Below are positions 21,101 to 33,100 of a stretch of DNA of 64,000 bases, piece after piece. Each line of letters begins with the position of its first letter. Positions within the stretch are counted from its first letter, which is position 1. Made by a program: the position numbers and the translations under genes. Location of the stretch: assembly GCA_039566865.1 (NCBI GenBank), contig CM076943.1:10588001-10652000 (forward strand). Direction: 5' to 3'. A model generated the notes under the pieces. It had not been told where the DNA came from and searched no databases. It saw only the letters and a list, made by a program, of their open reading frames with translations. The stretch comes from Aurelia coerulea (taxonomy: Eukaryota; Cnidaria; Scyphozoa; Semaeostomeae; Ulmaridae).

Positions 21101-24100
21101 TATGAATGAAATTGACCTATGGATATCAAATACTTTCGTAATCTGTCCCAATTGCACGGAAATATGTGAAAAAATGTAGACAGTCGACACCCCCTTTCCG
21201 GAATAAGACGCTTCAAAACACGGCGCCCAGAAGCTTTTACTGATATTTTTCATTTACAATGGAATAAACAGACAATCGCCTTAAAAATTTATCATGGAAC
21301 ACAAATGTTATCAGTTAACGTTATCAGGACCAGGTTTATTGGAATCCATCAGCTTGCTTCGGGTGAGAAATGCGAGTGTCTCTTTTCACAAAGGTATCCA
21401 GCCTAATAAGTTAGGCCTAATAAGTCATTCTTGCTAGTTGCTTGGCTAAAACAATTTTCAAAATCTCTTCAGTTTATTAATTGACCAATGTCAAACAGAA
21501 CTATATCAAGCAAAATGCCGTAGTTAAAAGTAGAAACAGTTGTAACTTCCATTGTCCCTCTTTTGATCCAGGTGCATCGGAGAGACTTCAACTTAAAATT
21601 TCAAACCTTGTTTCGGCAATTTGGACACCTTGTACCTGATATATAGAACAAGAAGGTCAAAGTCATTCTTTCAAAACACCTCTTTCTTTTTTCTCTTAAA
21701 ATATCAAATCAAGTGAATACTCCAAGAAAGAGTTCTGGGGCTGCATTTGAATATTTTCTACATTTGATAAAGGGCTGATTGCATTGTGTACCGGGTGTCC
21801 CAAAAAGATCTATAGGATTTGGTTGACTCCAGCGATGTGAATTTAGCTTCAATCAATGTCTAATCATTCTAAAAATGTTCCTCGATAGTTCACTTGAATA
21901 TAGGCACCTCGTTTGCTGGTATTGGTGCTTTGAGAGCAGAAATATCAATCTTGAAAACTCAAATTTGCCTCTTGCTGCAAAACCAGCGCTTTAGCCTTTT
22001 GTCCTAACCAAATTTTTAAGGCACAGCATATAAATCAACGATAGCCTTGATACAATTTGAACAATATTACATCTTGTGTTATTCTGTTTTCCAGAAGTCA
22101 CTCCCCAGTCACCTATTGGGCAATTTCTTAATTTTTCATTAATTGCAGTTCTTAATTTCGATCTGCTTCAGGAACTTGCTTAGGCCAAAAGGCCAAAGCT
22201 CTGGTTTGCAGGTGGACGCAAATTTGAGCTTTCAAGATTGATATTTCTGCTCTCAAAGCACCAATACCAACAAACGAGGTATCTATGTTCAAGTTAACTA
22301 TTGAGGAACATATTGAGAGTGATTAGACACTGATTAAAGTTAAATTCACATGGCTGGAGTCAACCAAATCTGTATACTTTTTTTGGGGACACCCGGTACT
22401 GATAACACAACATCATTGACCCATTTCCAAACGTAAAAAGAGTTCAAATACAACGCCAGACCTTTTTCATGCAATATGTACCTGATTTTACATTCTTGGA
22501 GAACGAAGAAAGCATTAATTTTTTATCTCCTTGTCTCATGAATCGGAAACCACTTGTCCAAGTAGCTAAAACATGGTCTCAAACTTTAAGCCTGTCCTAC
22601 GCAACTGTATAGAAAATGGGACACAACAATTCACAACTCCTCCACAGCAACAGCACGAATGGGGCACAGTTTTTTTGGGAAACCCTGTAGTTTTAGAACA
22701 ACAATTGAAATTTTACCTGTCTGGAGAGCTGAACATTCACTCTGTGCCAATTTCCATCGCCAACTTTAACAGTGTCTATCGTCAATCTTCTCAGCTGAGA
22801 ATCAAAGTTAAATGAGAATCGAACGAAGTTGCTGACGATCTCCAAACCAATAAACGGTGATTGCGTTCCAGTAATAGTCTTGTGAAATCCATAGAACAGC
22901 AAACTTTGTTTATCGTATGTAGCAAAATCCAATGTAATGTTCAGTGCTTGAATTGCTATTGAATTCGCTGAGATGTAGGACAATTCAGGAAATGTCATTG
23001 GATTGATCTCACAAAACTTCCCTTGATTTCCATAGGTACACTTGCATGTGAATGACTCACTTGTTGGAACACACGTACCTCCAAACAAGCAAGGATTTGG
23101 GTTGCATAAATCCACACTATTTTCGCATGTTTTTCCAGTATATTTGGGTTTACAGTTGCAATGATATGAACCTTTAGTATTCACACAATTACCATTATTT
23201 TTACAAGGCACCAAAAGACATTCATTCGCATCATCTTCGCAATACTTTCCAGTAAAACCAACTTTGCATGTACATGGCCTAGTTGAGGGTACTGGTGTCT
23301 TGTTCTCGTTACAAATTCCATCGTTCTGACAAGGGTTTGGTGTACAGCTTGAGATAACCTTCTCGCATCGTTCTCCGTAAAATCCTGCTTTGCATTGGCA
23401 AGCAAATGTCGCCTTGAACGTGACTGCATGGAAAATCAATTTTTCCGAGCTCCAGATTGTTGGATACGATTCTAATTGACGCAGCTCAGAGCATGCTCCA
23501 TCGTTTTGACAGATGCCAGGCTGTGTGCAAATCTTCACAGGCAACTCGACAGAGGAAGATCCGGTTATCAGTCTTAACTGAACAATATTTGTAGCAATTA
23601 ATGTTGTCAGTGTGCTAAGTGACGATACATGGTAGGTTGCTCTGCTCTGCAATGCAACCAGTAAATCGAGAGTTCCACTTTTTTGTTGTTTGTAACCAAG
23701 CAGTCGAATAACTGAGGCTACAGGTGATATCAATTCAAAATGGCGGAGTACTTTACTCAATGTTGTGTCCGTAAATTTCTGTGCTGAGAGTTGGATTCCA
23801 TGCAACCGGAAAATTAGTGTGTTGTTGATAGAAGCACCGACAATAGGCAGAAATTCCAATGTTGCATTGTCACTGACGTTAGCATTATGCGTATTGGCTT
23901 CGTACTGCAATCTGATGACTCTAATACCCCTATGCGATGCAGCTTGAAGCTTGCATGATGATTGCTCGAAGTTGAATATATTTGAAGGGCTGCTCATCTT
24001 GCAAATATACTTGTCAGTAATGTCTGGATCAATAGGCGACAGGTCTCCAATTAGTCCACCACGATAATATCTTTGCAATAAGTTTACCATCACAGATACA

Positions 24101-27100
24101 TTTCTTACTCTTGGTGCAACATCACTCACATCCAAAACTGTGACCTCACAGTAACCTCGTGACGTTAATTTAGGTAAACCATTATCTGAGACATCAATAG
24201 ACAGGTTATAAAATGCAGTTCTCTCTCGATCTAGTGCTGCTTTCACTTTAAGTTCTCCTAAATTAGCAGTGACAATAAAATCTGCAGTGTTCGTAACTGT
24301 GAAGGTGAAAGGTCCACGGTTTGGGTCGATATCATCATCTGTAACTACCAACTTTGTCACAACGGTGTCTCTTGTGGCGTTCTCCAAAACATACCCCTTA
24401 CAGTTCGTGATCTTTGGTTTCTTGTCATTTACATCAATCAAATTTATTGTCACAACTGTAGTGTTCGCTGCTGGAGGAACTCCATTGTCAGTTGCCTGTA
24501 CTCGAAGTGTGTAAGAGGGCACTGTCTCGCGATCTAAAACAGTATTCACAGAGATGATACCAGAAACAGGATCAATAGAAAACGCTGTACTTGGAACTTG
24601 GCTGATAACAGAATACCGAACAGTCCCACCAGGATTTGCGTCATTGTCCGTTGCACTTATTGTTAGGACAGATCCTGAGATTTCTTTATCCTCTCTCAGA
24701 TTCACTGAATAACTTGATTTTGTAAATACTGGAGGTTCGTTTCCTTTCACGACGTCAATGTATACAGTTGCTTCGTCTATGTTTGATGATGTAATATGCG
24801 ACGCGAGCAAATTCTTCACAAAAATCTTCAATGTGTACTTGCCGATCAAGAGCTCCTTGGCAACTCTGATATTCCCAGTCAAACTATCCAGCTTGAACAA
24901 ACTCAGTCTGGAGCTGAATCTTGGCACATAATATAATTCTCCATCAAGTCCTTTATCCAGATCACTAGCAACAACTGTTCCGACAATGGTTTCTGCATCA
25001 GCATAGTTCGACACTGTGAAATTATATGATTTTTGCGAGAACTTTGGTGTGAATTCGTTTACTCCCAATACGTTAACATCAACAATGACCAATGACGAAA
25101 GAGGAGGGCTTCCATTATCAGTAGCAGTAACTTGAACTTTCAAAAAGGTATTCCTCTCATAGTCAATGCCTGTACGTGTTCTTATCATACCCGAATTTGA
25201 ATCTATTGTAAAGAATAATCGACCAGTCGCATCAGCAATCGAGTATTTGATTGCTGTCGAAGCAGTCTGGTCAGCATCGGTCGCTTGAACTTTAATCACT
25301 TGGGTGTTAACTGGTGAATTTTCTCTCAAATTTGCTTTATAACTGGTCGATGTAAACACAGGATAATTGTCATTAAAATCAGTCACTGTAATCTTCACAT
25401 TAGCTGTTGCTTTACGAGTATTAGCCATACTTTGATCTTTAGCTTCTATAACGAGGGTGTATGAGCTTGTCTTCTCAAAGTCTAAAGGCTTCTTTGCGAA
25501 CACGGAGCCATTTGTTGTGCCAACAGCAAAAATTTCATTCATAGGTCCATTTCTTATGATAAAGGTCACGCGTCCATTTTCACCACTATCTTGATCTGTT
25601 GCTGTTACTCTTAGTATCTCCTTGAATAGTTGGTAATTCTCTGGGATTGTAGTGATATAGTTTGATTGAGAGAATATGGGTGAATGTAGATTTTGTTTCG
25701 AGATTCGAGCATGCACAGTTGCCGTGGTAGATCTCTTTGGTTGCCCTGAATCATCTGCCTTCACAGTTAAGCTCATGATTTGGTTCACATACGTTGCAAG
25801 CGTGTCTTTAACTTTCACTTTTGCACCATCAAGAAACAGAACGCTAGACCCATTTCCTCCATTTACAGAGTATTTCACAGCTGCATTGAGGCCCGAATCG
25901 AATTTATCCTCTGCCAAAACTTCAGTTACAACGAATCCTATGGGTGCCGTTGCCTCTATATATGCATTGTAAATATTCTTTGAGAACACAGGGGCATGGT
26001 CATTTGCATCTGTCACGTGAATAAACAATGTTGTATTGGTAAGGTAAAATGGATGGTGTAAATTTCGAGCATATAAAGTAAATTTAAATGTGTTTGCGTC
26101 GGTAGTCTGCATTGTTGACGGTTTGATGTATTTAACCTTTGTTTTTAGGCTCAGCGCACCAGATGAAGGGTCAACACGAAATTTTCCTTGACCAGAGCGT
26201 GGTTCGATGTAGTACAAGCAAACTGCGTTTGATCCAATGTCCTTATCTTCTGCTTTGACATACCCAAATATACCGTTCACGGCAGTATCTTCTGGTACAT
26301 TGATATTCATCGGGTTGGCAATGAAATACGGTGGTGAATCGTTGATATCACTGACAATCACTTTCAAGGAAAAAATCGTAACCAAGCTTGGGTCTCTCAC
26401 TGATATGGATAAAGTGTAACTATTCACAATTTCTCGATTCAGTTTCTTTAGCAATGATATTGCTCCAGTGTTTTTGTCAATGTTGAATGTACTAGAAATG
26501 AGGTTAAAAGTTACACGGCTATTCGCGCCAATATCATCGTCTGTGACATTTAAAACCAATATTTCACTATTCACTTCTAAGCCTTCGGATACTGTGACTT
26601 CGCTCGGACTATGTATGACCGGTTTGTTATCATTCTCATCATCGATAACTATCAATAACTTCAATTTAGTTTCTAACAACGGTTTGTTGACTGGATACAC
26701 AATAACATCAAAAGAATAGTTAGCTATTGCCTCTCTGTTGAAACGTGCGGCTGATCGTATTTCACCGGTATTTTGGTTGATTGTGAACGGTACTGCGGGA
26801 GTGCTTGGGCCTAATTTGAACCTCAGCCGGCCTGTAGATGTAGGATGGTCCCTGTCAATGGCAATGACTGGTGTGACAAGTGAACTAGAAGCTTGGTTTT
26901 CTTTGAACGCAACATTACCAGTTGGGCTGATTATTTTTGGCGCTGAATCATTCTCGTTCTTGACAGTGATAACAATTTTTATGTACGAAGAGAGAGGCGG
27001 AATTCGGCCATCACGGGCTTCAATCCATAATGAGTATATTTGTGTCGTTTCATAGTCCAGGGCAGTAGCAACGCGAATATCTCCACTATTTACATCAACT

Positions 27101-30100
27101 TTAAATGCAGATCCAGTGTTGCCTGTTTTAATAAGATACGTAATCTTGGCAGCAGGTCCTACTGCACTGCTTGTGGCTGTTACGGTCTTAATAAGAGTGT
27201 TCAAGGGAGTGCTTTCTGACAAAGTTTCGTAGCTATTTCCATGGGTAAAAACTGGATATCCGGATGCTGTCGAAATTGACACTTCAGCAGTATCCTTAAA
27301 ATTAGTCTTTACTGGATCAGAAACTTGCACGTCGAATTTAAATATCGTGTTTGGTGGTATTGGTATTTTCGTGTAAATGATTCCTGTGTCTTGTTCAATA
27401 TCAACAAAAGAACGGCTCCCTGAAATGACAGAGAATTGCATCTTGGAGTTAGCTGGCAAATCATTATCTGTGGCTAGTAACTGAGCAACAAAGGTCCCGG
27501 CTGCAGCATTTGACTGTGTTTTGAAGTCATACCTCTGCTTGGACAGCACGGGGGGTGAGTCATTGTCATCCAGAACGAAAACATGAACATCAGCAATGGT
27601 TGATCTTTTGGGGTTCCCTTCATCTGCTGCCTCTACTTGTAGCTTAATGTGAGAGAAAAATTCCCTGTCAAGCGCCCTGGTTGTTAGGATTGAATATTCA
27701 CTGCCAGACTGTCGTATTTTAAACCTTGCAAAACTGTTCAAGAGTTTCACTTTCACTGTCGAATTTGCTCCATTGTCGGGATCTACGATTTTTAACTTTT
27801 GCACTAACAAATCACCATTTAAATTCTCCTGTATGTACGTCGTACTGTTTGCTGGTGATATACTAGGGTTATTGTCATTTTCATCCAAAACAGTGATGAC
27901 AACGGATGCTTTCCCAATGCGTGATGGAACTCCTTGATCTTTTGCGATGATAGTCAATTTTGCTTGGGAGAGTACCTCTCGATCTAACTGTATTGTGCTT
28001 GAAATCCTACCAGTTATTTGATGAACTGTGAAATATCCAGATTCTTTTGATGGCATAAGACTGTATCGAATAGCTCCATTACTATCACTGTCAAGATCCG
28101 TTGCTGTAACTTGTAGAAGAAACTGTGCTGGGGAATTCTCGAGAATACTGACGCTATATAATGGCAGGGCAAATTTAGGTGCAAAGTCATTTACATCAGA
28201 CACAACAATATGGACAGATGTGATTCCATTTCTCTGTGGAAAACCGTGATCTTTAACTTCAATTTCAAGGTTATATCCACTCTGCTTTTCACGATCTAAT
28301 TCCTTTGCCAGAATTAAAATCCCTGTTTCTAAGTCAATCGAGAATGTGCCATTCAAATTTCCATTTACTAGGCTGTATGAAAGACGTGCATTTTCACCAG
28401 AATCACTGTCGAATGCTGTTAGCTCTGTTATTGATGTGCCAATTGTCATGTTTTCCCGAACTGAAATCGACTGTGGATGTTGGTTAAAGATAGGATTATT
28501 GTCATTTACATCATCCACGAAAATTGTCACATTTGAGATTGATGTCCTTGAAGGTGATCCCTGGTCAGTTAATATAATCTGAAAACTGTACTGTTTCACT
28601 GTCTCGTAATCTAGCAGAGATTGCAATATGAGACTTCCATTCTTTGCCAATGCAAACACAGTACTAACACTGTTGGGTTCAACCCAGGAAAAAACAACTT
28701 TAGCATTCGCACCGCTATCAATGTCTGTTGCTATAAATGTGTGAATAACCGATCCTTTCATCCTGCTTTCTGGGATATGCACGTTATGAGGCTGGTTCAG
28801 AAATGGGCTGTTGTCGTTCAAGTCAAGAAGATTTATCGAAATCCTTGCAAATGAAAAACATTTCTTCTTGTTATCTTTATTGTTAGCCGATACTAATAAA
28901 ATAAACGTTGGTTTCTTCTCTCTGTCGAGAGTCTTCTTGGTACGAATTACTCCATTTTCATCAATGCTGAAAGAGTCTTCAAAGTTCCCTTGAGTAATTT
29001 TATACGTTACTTGTCCATAACTTCCTCTGTCTTTGTCTGTTGCAGAAATGTTCACTACATACACACCAGCAGCGAGATTTTCTTGCACCGTTGCAACAAT
29101 TTCTTCTTTGACAAACAAAGGGCAATTATCGTTTTGGTCTATAATGTTGATAAACACAAGACCTGCAGTGGACATGCTAGGATTTCCATAGTCTGTTGCT
29201 TTTACATCTAGGATAAAGTTTGGGATAGTCTCATGATCAATGTTCCGAGACAAACTGATAACTCCACTGCAGTGATCAATAACAAATGTATCTTGCTCTT
29301 TGTCTAGTATTTCGTAATACACTTCACCATTACGACCGATGTCATTATCAAAAGCAACGATCTTTCCAACAGCAGTATTCTTTGGACTTTCTTCAGGTAT
29401 CGAGAAATGGTAGCTTTGATTGAATCTAGGCCTGTTGTCATTTGTATCTATGATTTCGAAAGTTAGTTTGGTTGTTGACTGCTTCGAAGGAGTTCCTTTG
29501 TCACGAGCTTCTATAGTCAAATTGTACATAGGTACATTCTCTCGATCCAGTTCTTTCTGACAGAACACTTTGCCAGTATTTGAATCAATCCTGAAAACAG
29601 ACAGACTATCACCGGCAATAATTGTGAATGCAAACATACCATTTAGCTCAGAATCTTGGTCAGTCGCGAAAACTTGATACAGTTCTCTTCCAACGGTTGT
29701 ATTTTCCAATATAGAGACTTTTGCTGGCATAGCAGCAAAGACAGGAGCATTATCATTCAAGTCAACTACTTTGATTTGGACAGAGCATTGAACCGTCATG
29801 GGTGTTAGGCCAAGCTTTTCAACAGCATACACCACTAAATTATAACTGTCAATACCACTTTCATAATCGACTAATTTCCGAGTTGAAATCCATCCAGTAG
29901 TAGAATCGATCTTGAAAACACTATTTGTATTTCCACTGTTGATGAAATATAACATCTGTGATGGGCTTTGTGCTGATACAGCCGTAACCTGGTAAATATT
30001 AGTTCCAACAACAATGTTCTCATCAATGTTTTTTTGTCCTGTGCCAGAACATGTTGGTGCATCTGCAGCAGCCCCAAACACAAACAATCGAATCAGAGCA

Positions 30101-33100
30101 GTGGTCTGTCTACTGCTTAAACCGGTGTCTCTTCCTGTTGTCTCAAATTCAAAGACTTTCTTCGTATTCGACAAAGGTGCAGTTACTGTCACTAAACCTG
30201 TGTTTGCATCGATTGAAAAACAGGCAGAATCGAGTCCCTTTTTTATTGTGTAAACAACTGTGCCATTCAATCCTTTATCTGGATCTTCTGCTGTCATCTT
30301 GATGGCTGACCATCCTGTTGTTGATCGCCTAACAAACCCTCCACCGAATGGAGGCAAGAAAACTGGGCTGTTATCATTGAGGTCTTGAACATGGATTGTA
30401 ATGTTTTTTGTTGATGAAAGTCTTCCCACTGGATTTATAGCTTGATCTTCTGCTTTCACAACAACATAAAATATATCATGCAGTTCTCTGTTAATTTGAA
30501 CCAGTGTTGAAATATCACAGTTTACTTGATCAACTTTGAAAGCATTTGGTACAGGCCCTTGTTCTATGATTGAGAATCGAACCATTCCATTTGCCTCCGA
30601 GTCAGAATCTGTAGCACTGCACCTACCAATGATGGATTGCACAGCAATATTTTCATCGATTTGTATTGACATGGGATCAGTTTTGAAGACAGGCTTGTTG
30701 TCATTTGCATCAGTTACATGAACTGAAAGTGTTAAGTTTTCATGTGACGATGGAGTTCCAAGGTCTTTAGCTGTGATGACCATGTTATACGATGATTTAG
30801 CTTCAAAGTTAAGTGCTTTCATTAGATGCATTTCTCCACTGTATTTGTTTATTTCAAATATCCCTTTATCTGCTAGTGTTGTTGACAAATAATATTCTAC
30901 AAAGCCATTCATTTGCGAATCTTTATCCTCTGCTAGAAATGTAGTGATTTTTGTTCCAATTCTAGTGGACTCACTGATAGAGAATGAAGTCTGTGTTGTT
31001 TTGAATATTGGTTTGTTGTCATTTTCATCCAAAACGTAAACAAAGACTTGACTTGAGGAGAACATAGAGCCATTTTTTGCATCTTTTGCACTAACTGTGA
31101 AATTATAACTTTTGTAAGTTTCGTAATCCAAGTACACTTTCGCAGTCTTTGGTGCAACTGATATCAACCCTGTAGAAGGATTCAGCACAAATGGAATGGA
31201 ACCACTTGCAGTCATTTCATATGTGATGACAGAATTTGGTGCACTATCTGGATCAGTTGCTGTCACTTGCAAAATAGAGGTTCCAGGTGTAGCATTTTCA
31301 GATATTTTTGCACTGTAGATGAGTTTGTCAAAAGAAGGTCCATTATCATTTTCATCCAGAACATTGATCTCAAAAATACAACTTTCAGCAACTTTTCCTC
31401 CAATTGTAGTCCTTTCTGCAATAACCAGTGTAATTAATTTTGCAACACCTGTTTTCAGAACAATATTTTCTCTATCAAGTTTCACTTTTGTCTTCATGAT
31501 ACCATCTTTCTCACCTAAGAAAAGCTCAGAAGATGGTGATGTAAATCGAAATATAATATTCTTGCTTCCACCAATGATCCTTGTACTCAAGTTAGCAATA
31601 AAGCTATTTGCAGGTTTGTTTTCAGCTATGAAAAGAGTGTCAATGTTCTTTTTGAATATGTTGCCAACTTTATGTGATTGTACAAATATTTTCACTTCAA
31701 TAGTTACTGCTTTCGCAGGATTTCCATGATCATTGGCCAGAATTGAGAGAACATAATAATCTGTGTTTGCATGCAAATACAACTGCTTCAAATACAGCCA
31801 GCCACTTGGAAAGATACCAAATGTATTTCCAGTATTTCCACTGATAATCTTGTATGAGACTTTGCTGTTATTTCCAAAATCCTGGTCATTAGTCATAACT
31901 CTGAGGAACTGCGTGTTGACTGAAATATTTCTTTTTATGACAGTTGTGTAATGTAAGACTTTGGGTGTTGGGAAGTGATCATTTGTGTCAATAAGATTGA
32001 CAACAAATCTTATGAGTAATGATCTCTTTGGGCTACCAATATCTGCAATTTCCACATCCAAATTGAAAATGTTGATGTCAACATTCACCAAACTCTTCAC
32101 CAGATAAACAATTCCTGTAAATGAGTCAATTTCAAAATATTTGACAGGTGAATTTTGCAAAATTGAGTATCTTATGGTGCCACTATTTCCAAAGTCAGCA
32201 TCCCTCGCATTAACAGAAAACACCTTTTCTCCAATTTTGGCAGTTTCCTTGACGCTATAGTCAAATAATTGTTGGGTTGTTAGTTCAGGAGTGTTATCAT
32301 TCACATCATCAATTGAAATTTTAACAGTTGCCATGGTGGACAATGATACTGATAAATTTGTCCTTGCTGAAACTATGAGAACAAACTGTTCATACAATTC
32401 TCTATCAATAGATTTGCTGGTAAAGATCTCTCCTTGGTTGTTAATTTTGAAAAACTTCAATTCATTACCAGATGTAAATGAATATAAAACTCCAAAACTG
32501 CTAGACTTTTCAGCAGTAATCTTTCCAACATATCTTCCACCTGCATTCTCACTGACTGTAAATGAATAATAATCTCTGGTAAAAACTGGCTTCAATCTCA
32601 AGCTATCTACCACAGTAATCCATACATTTACAGTTCTTGATTTTCCATTGCTTGATGCTGTTAAACGAACATTATAACGATTTCCAGCAACCAATTTCCT
32701 GGTGGAAGTCAATATTCCATTCTGTCGATCAATTGTGAAGTAATTGCAGCAACTGTCTGTCTGGATAGTGTAGGTAATTCTAGCAAAAACACCAGCATCA
32801 AAATCCACTGCATGCAGCTTGGCTATGAACCCAAATGATTTTGCAGAAAGAACACTGATGTAATAAGCATCAGAACTGAAAACAGGTGCATGATTGTCTT
32901 CGTCGATAACATCTATTCTCACTGCAGCTTTAGAATGCTTTGGAGGAGTCCCATTATCCATGGCAATAACATAAAATGAAAATGATTTCTGTGTCAAATA
33001 ATCAAGTGTCTTTCTCAAGGTAATGATTCCAGAATGACTGTCAAGCTTGAACTGACTTTCAACAGCTGCTGGTGGATAGGCAAAACTATAGGATACCAAG

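Larger units (their letters stand above)
19123..22716 (-). other. Cadherin intron 1
   Basis: Donor GTAAAA and acceptor CCTTGCAG on the minus strand. It holds a 610-bp foldback element (21789-22398) and a tRNA-derived SINE (20484-20693), listed separately. The remaining parts, 19123-20480 and 20700-21788, show no gene or clear repeat. Confidence 0.8.
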
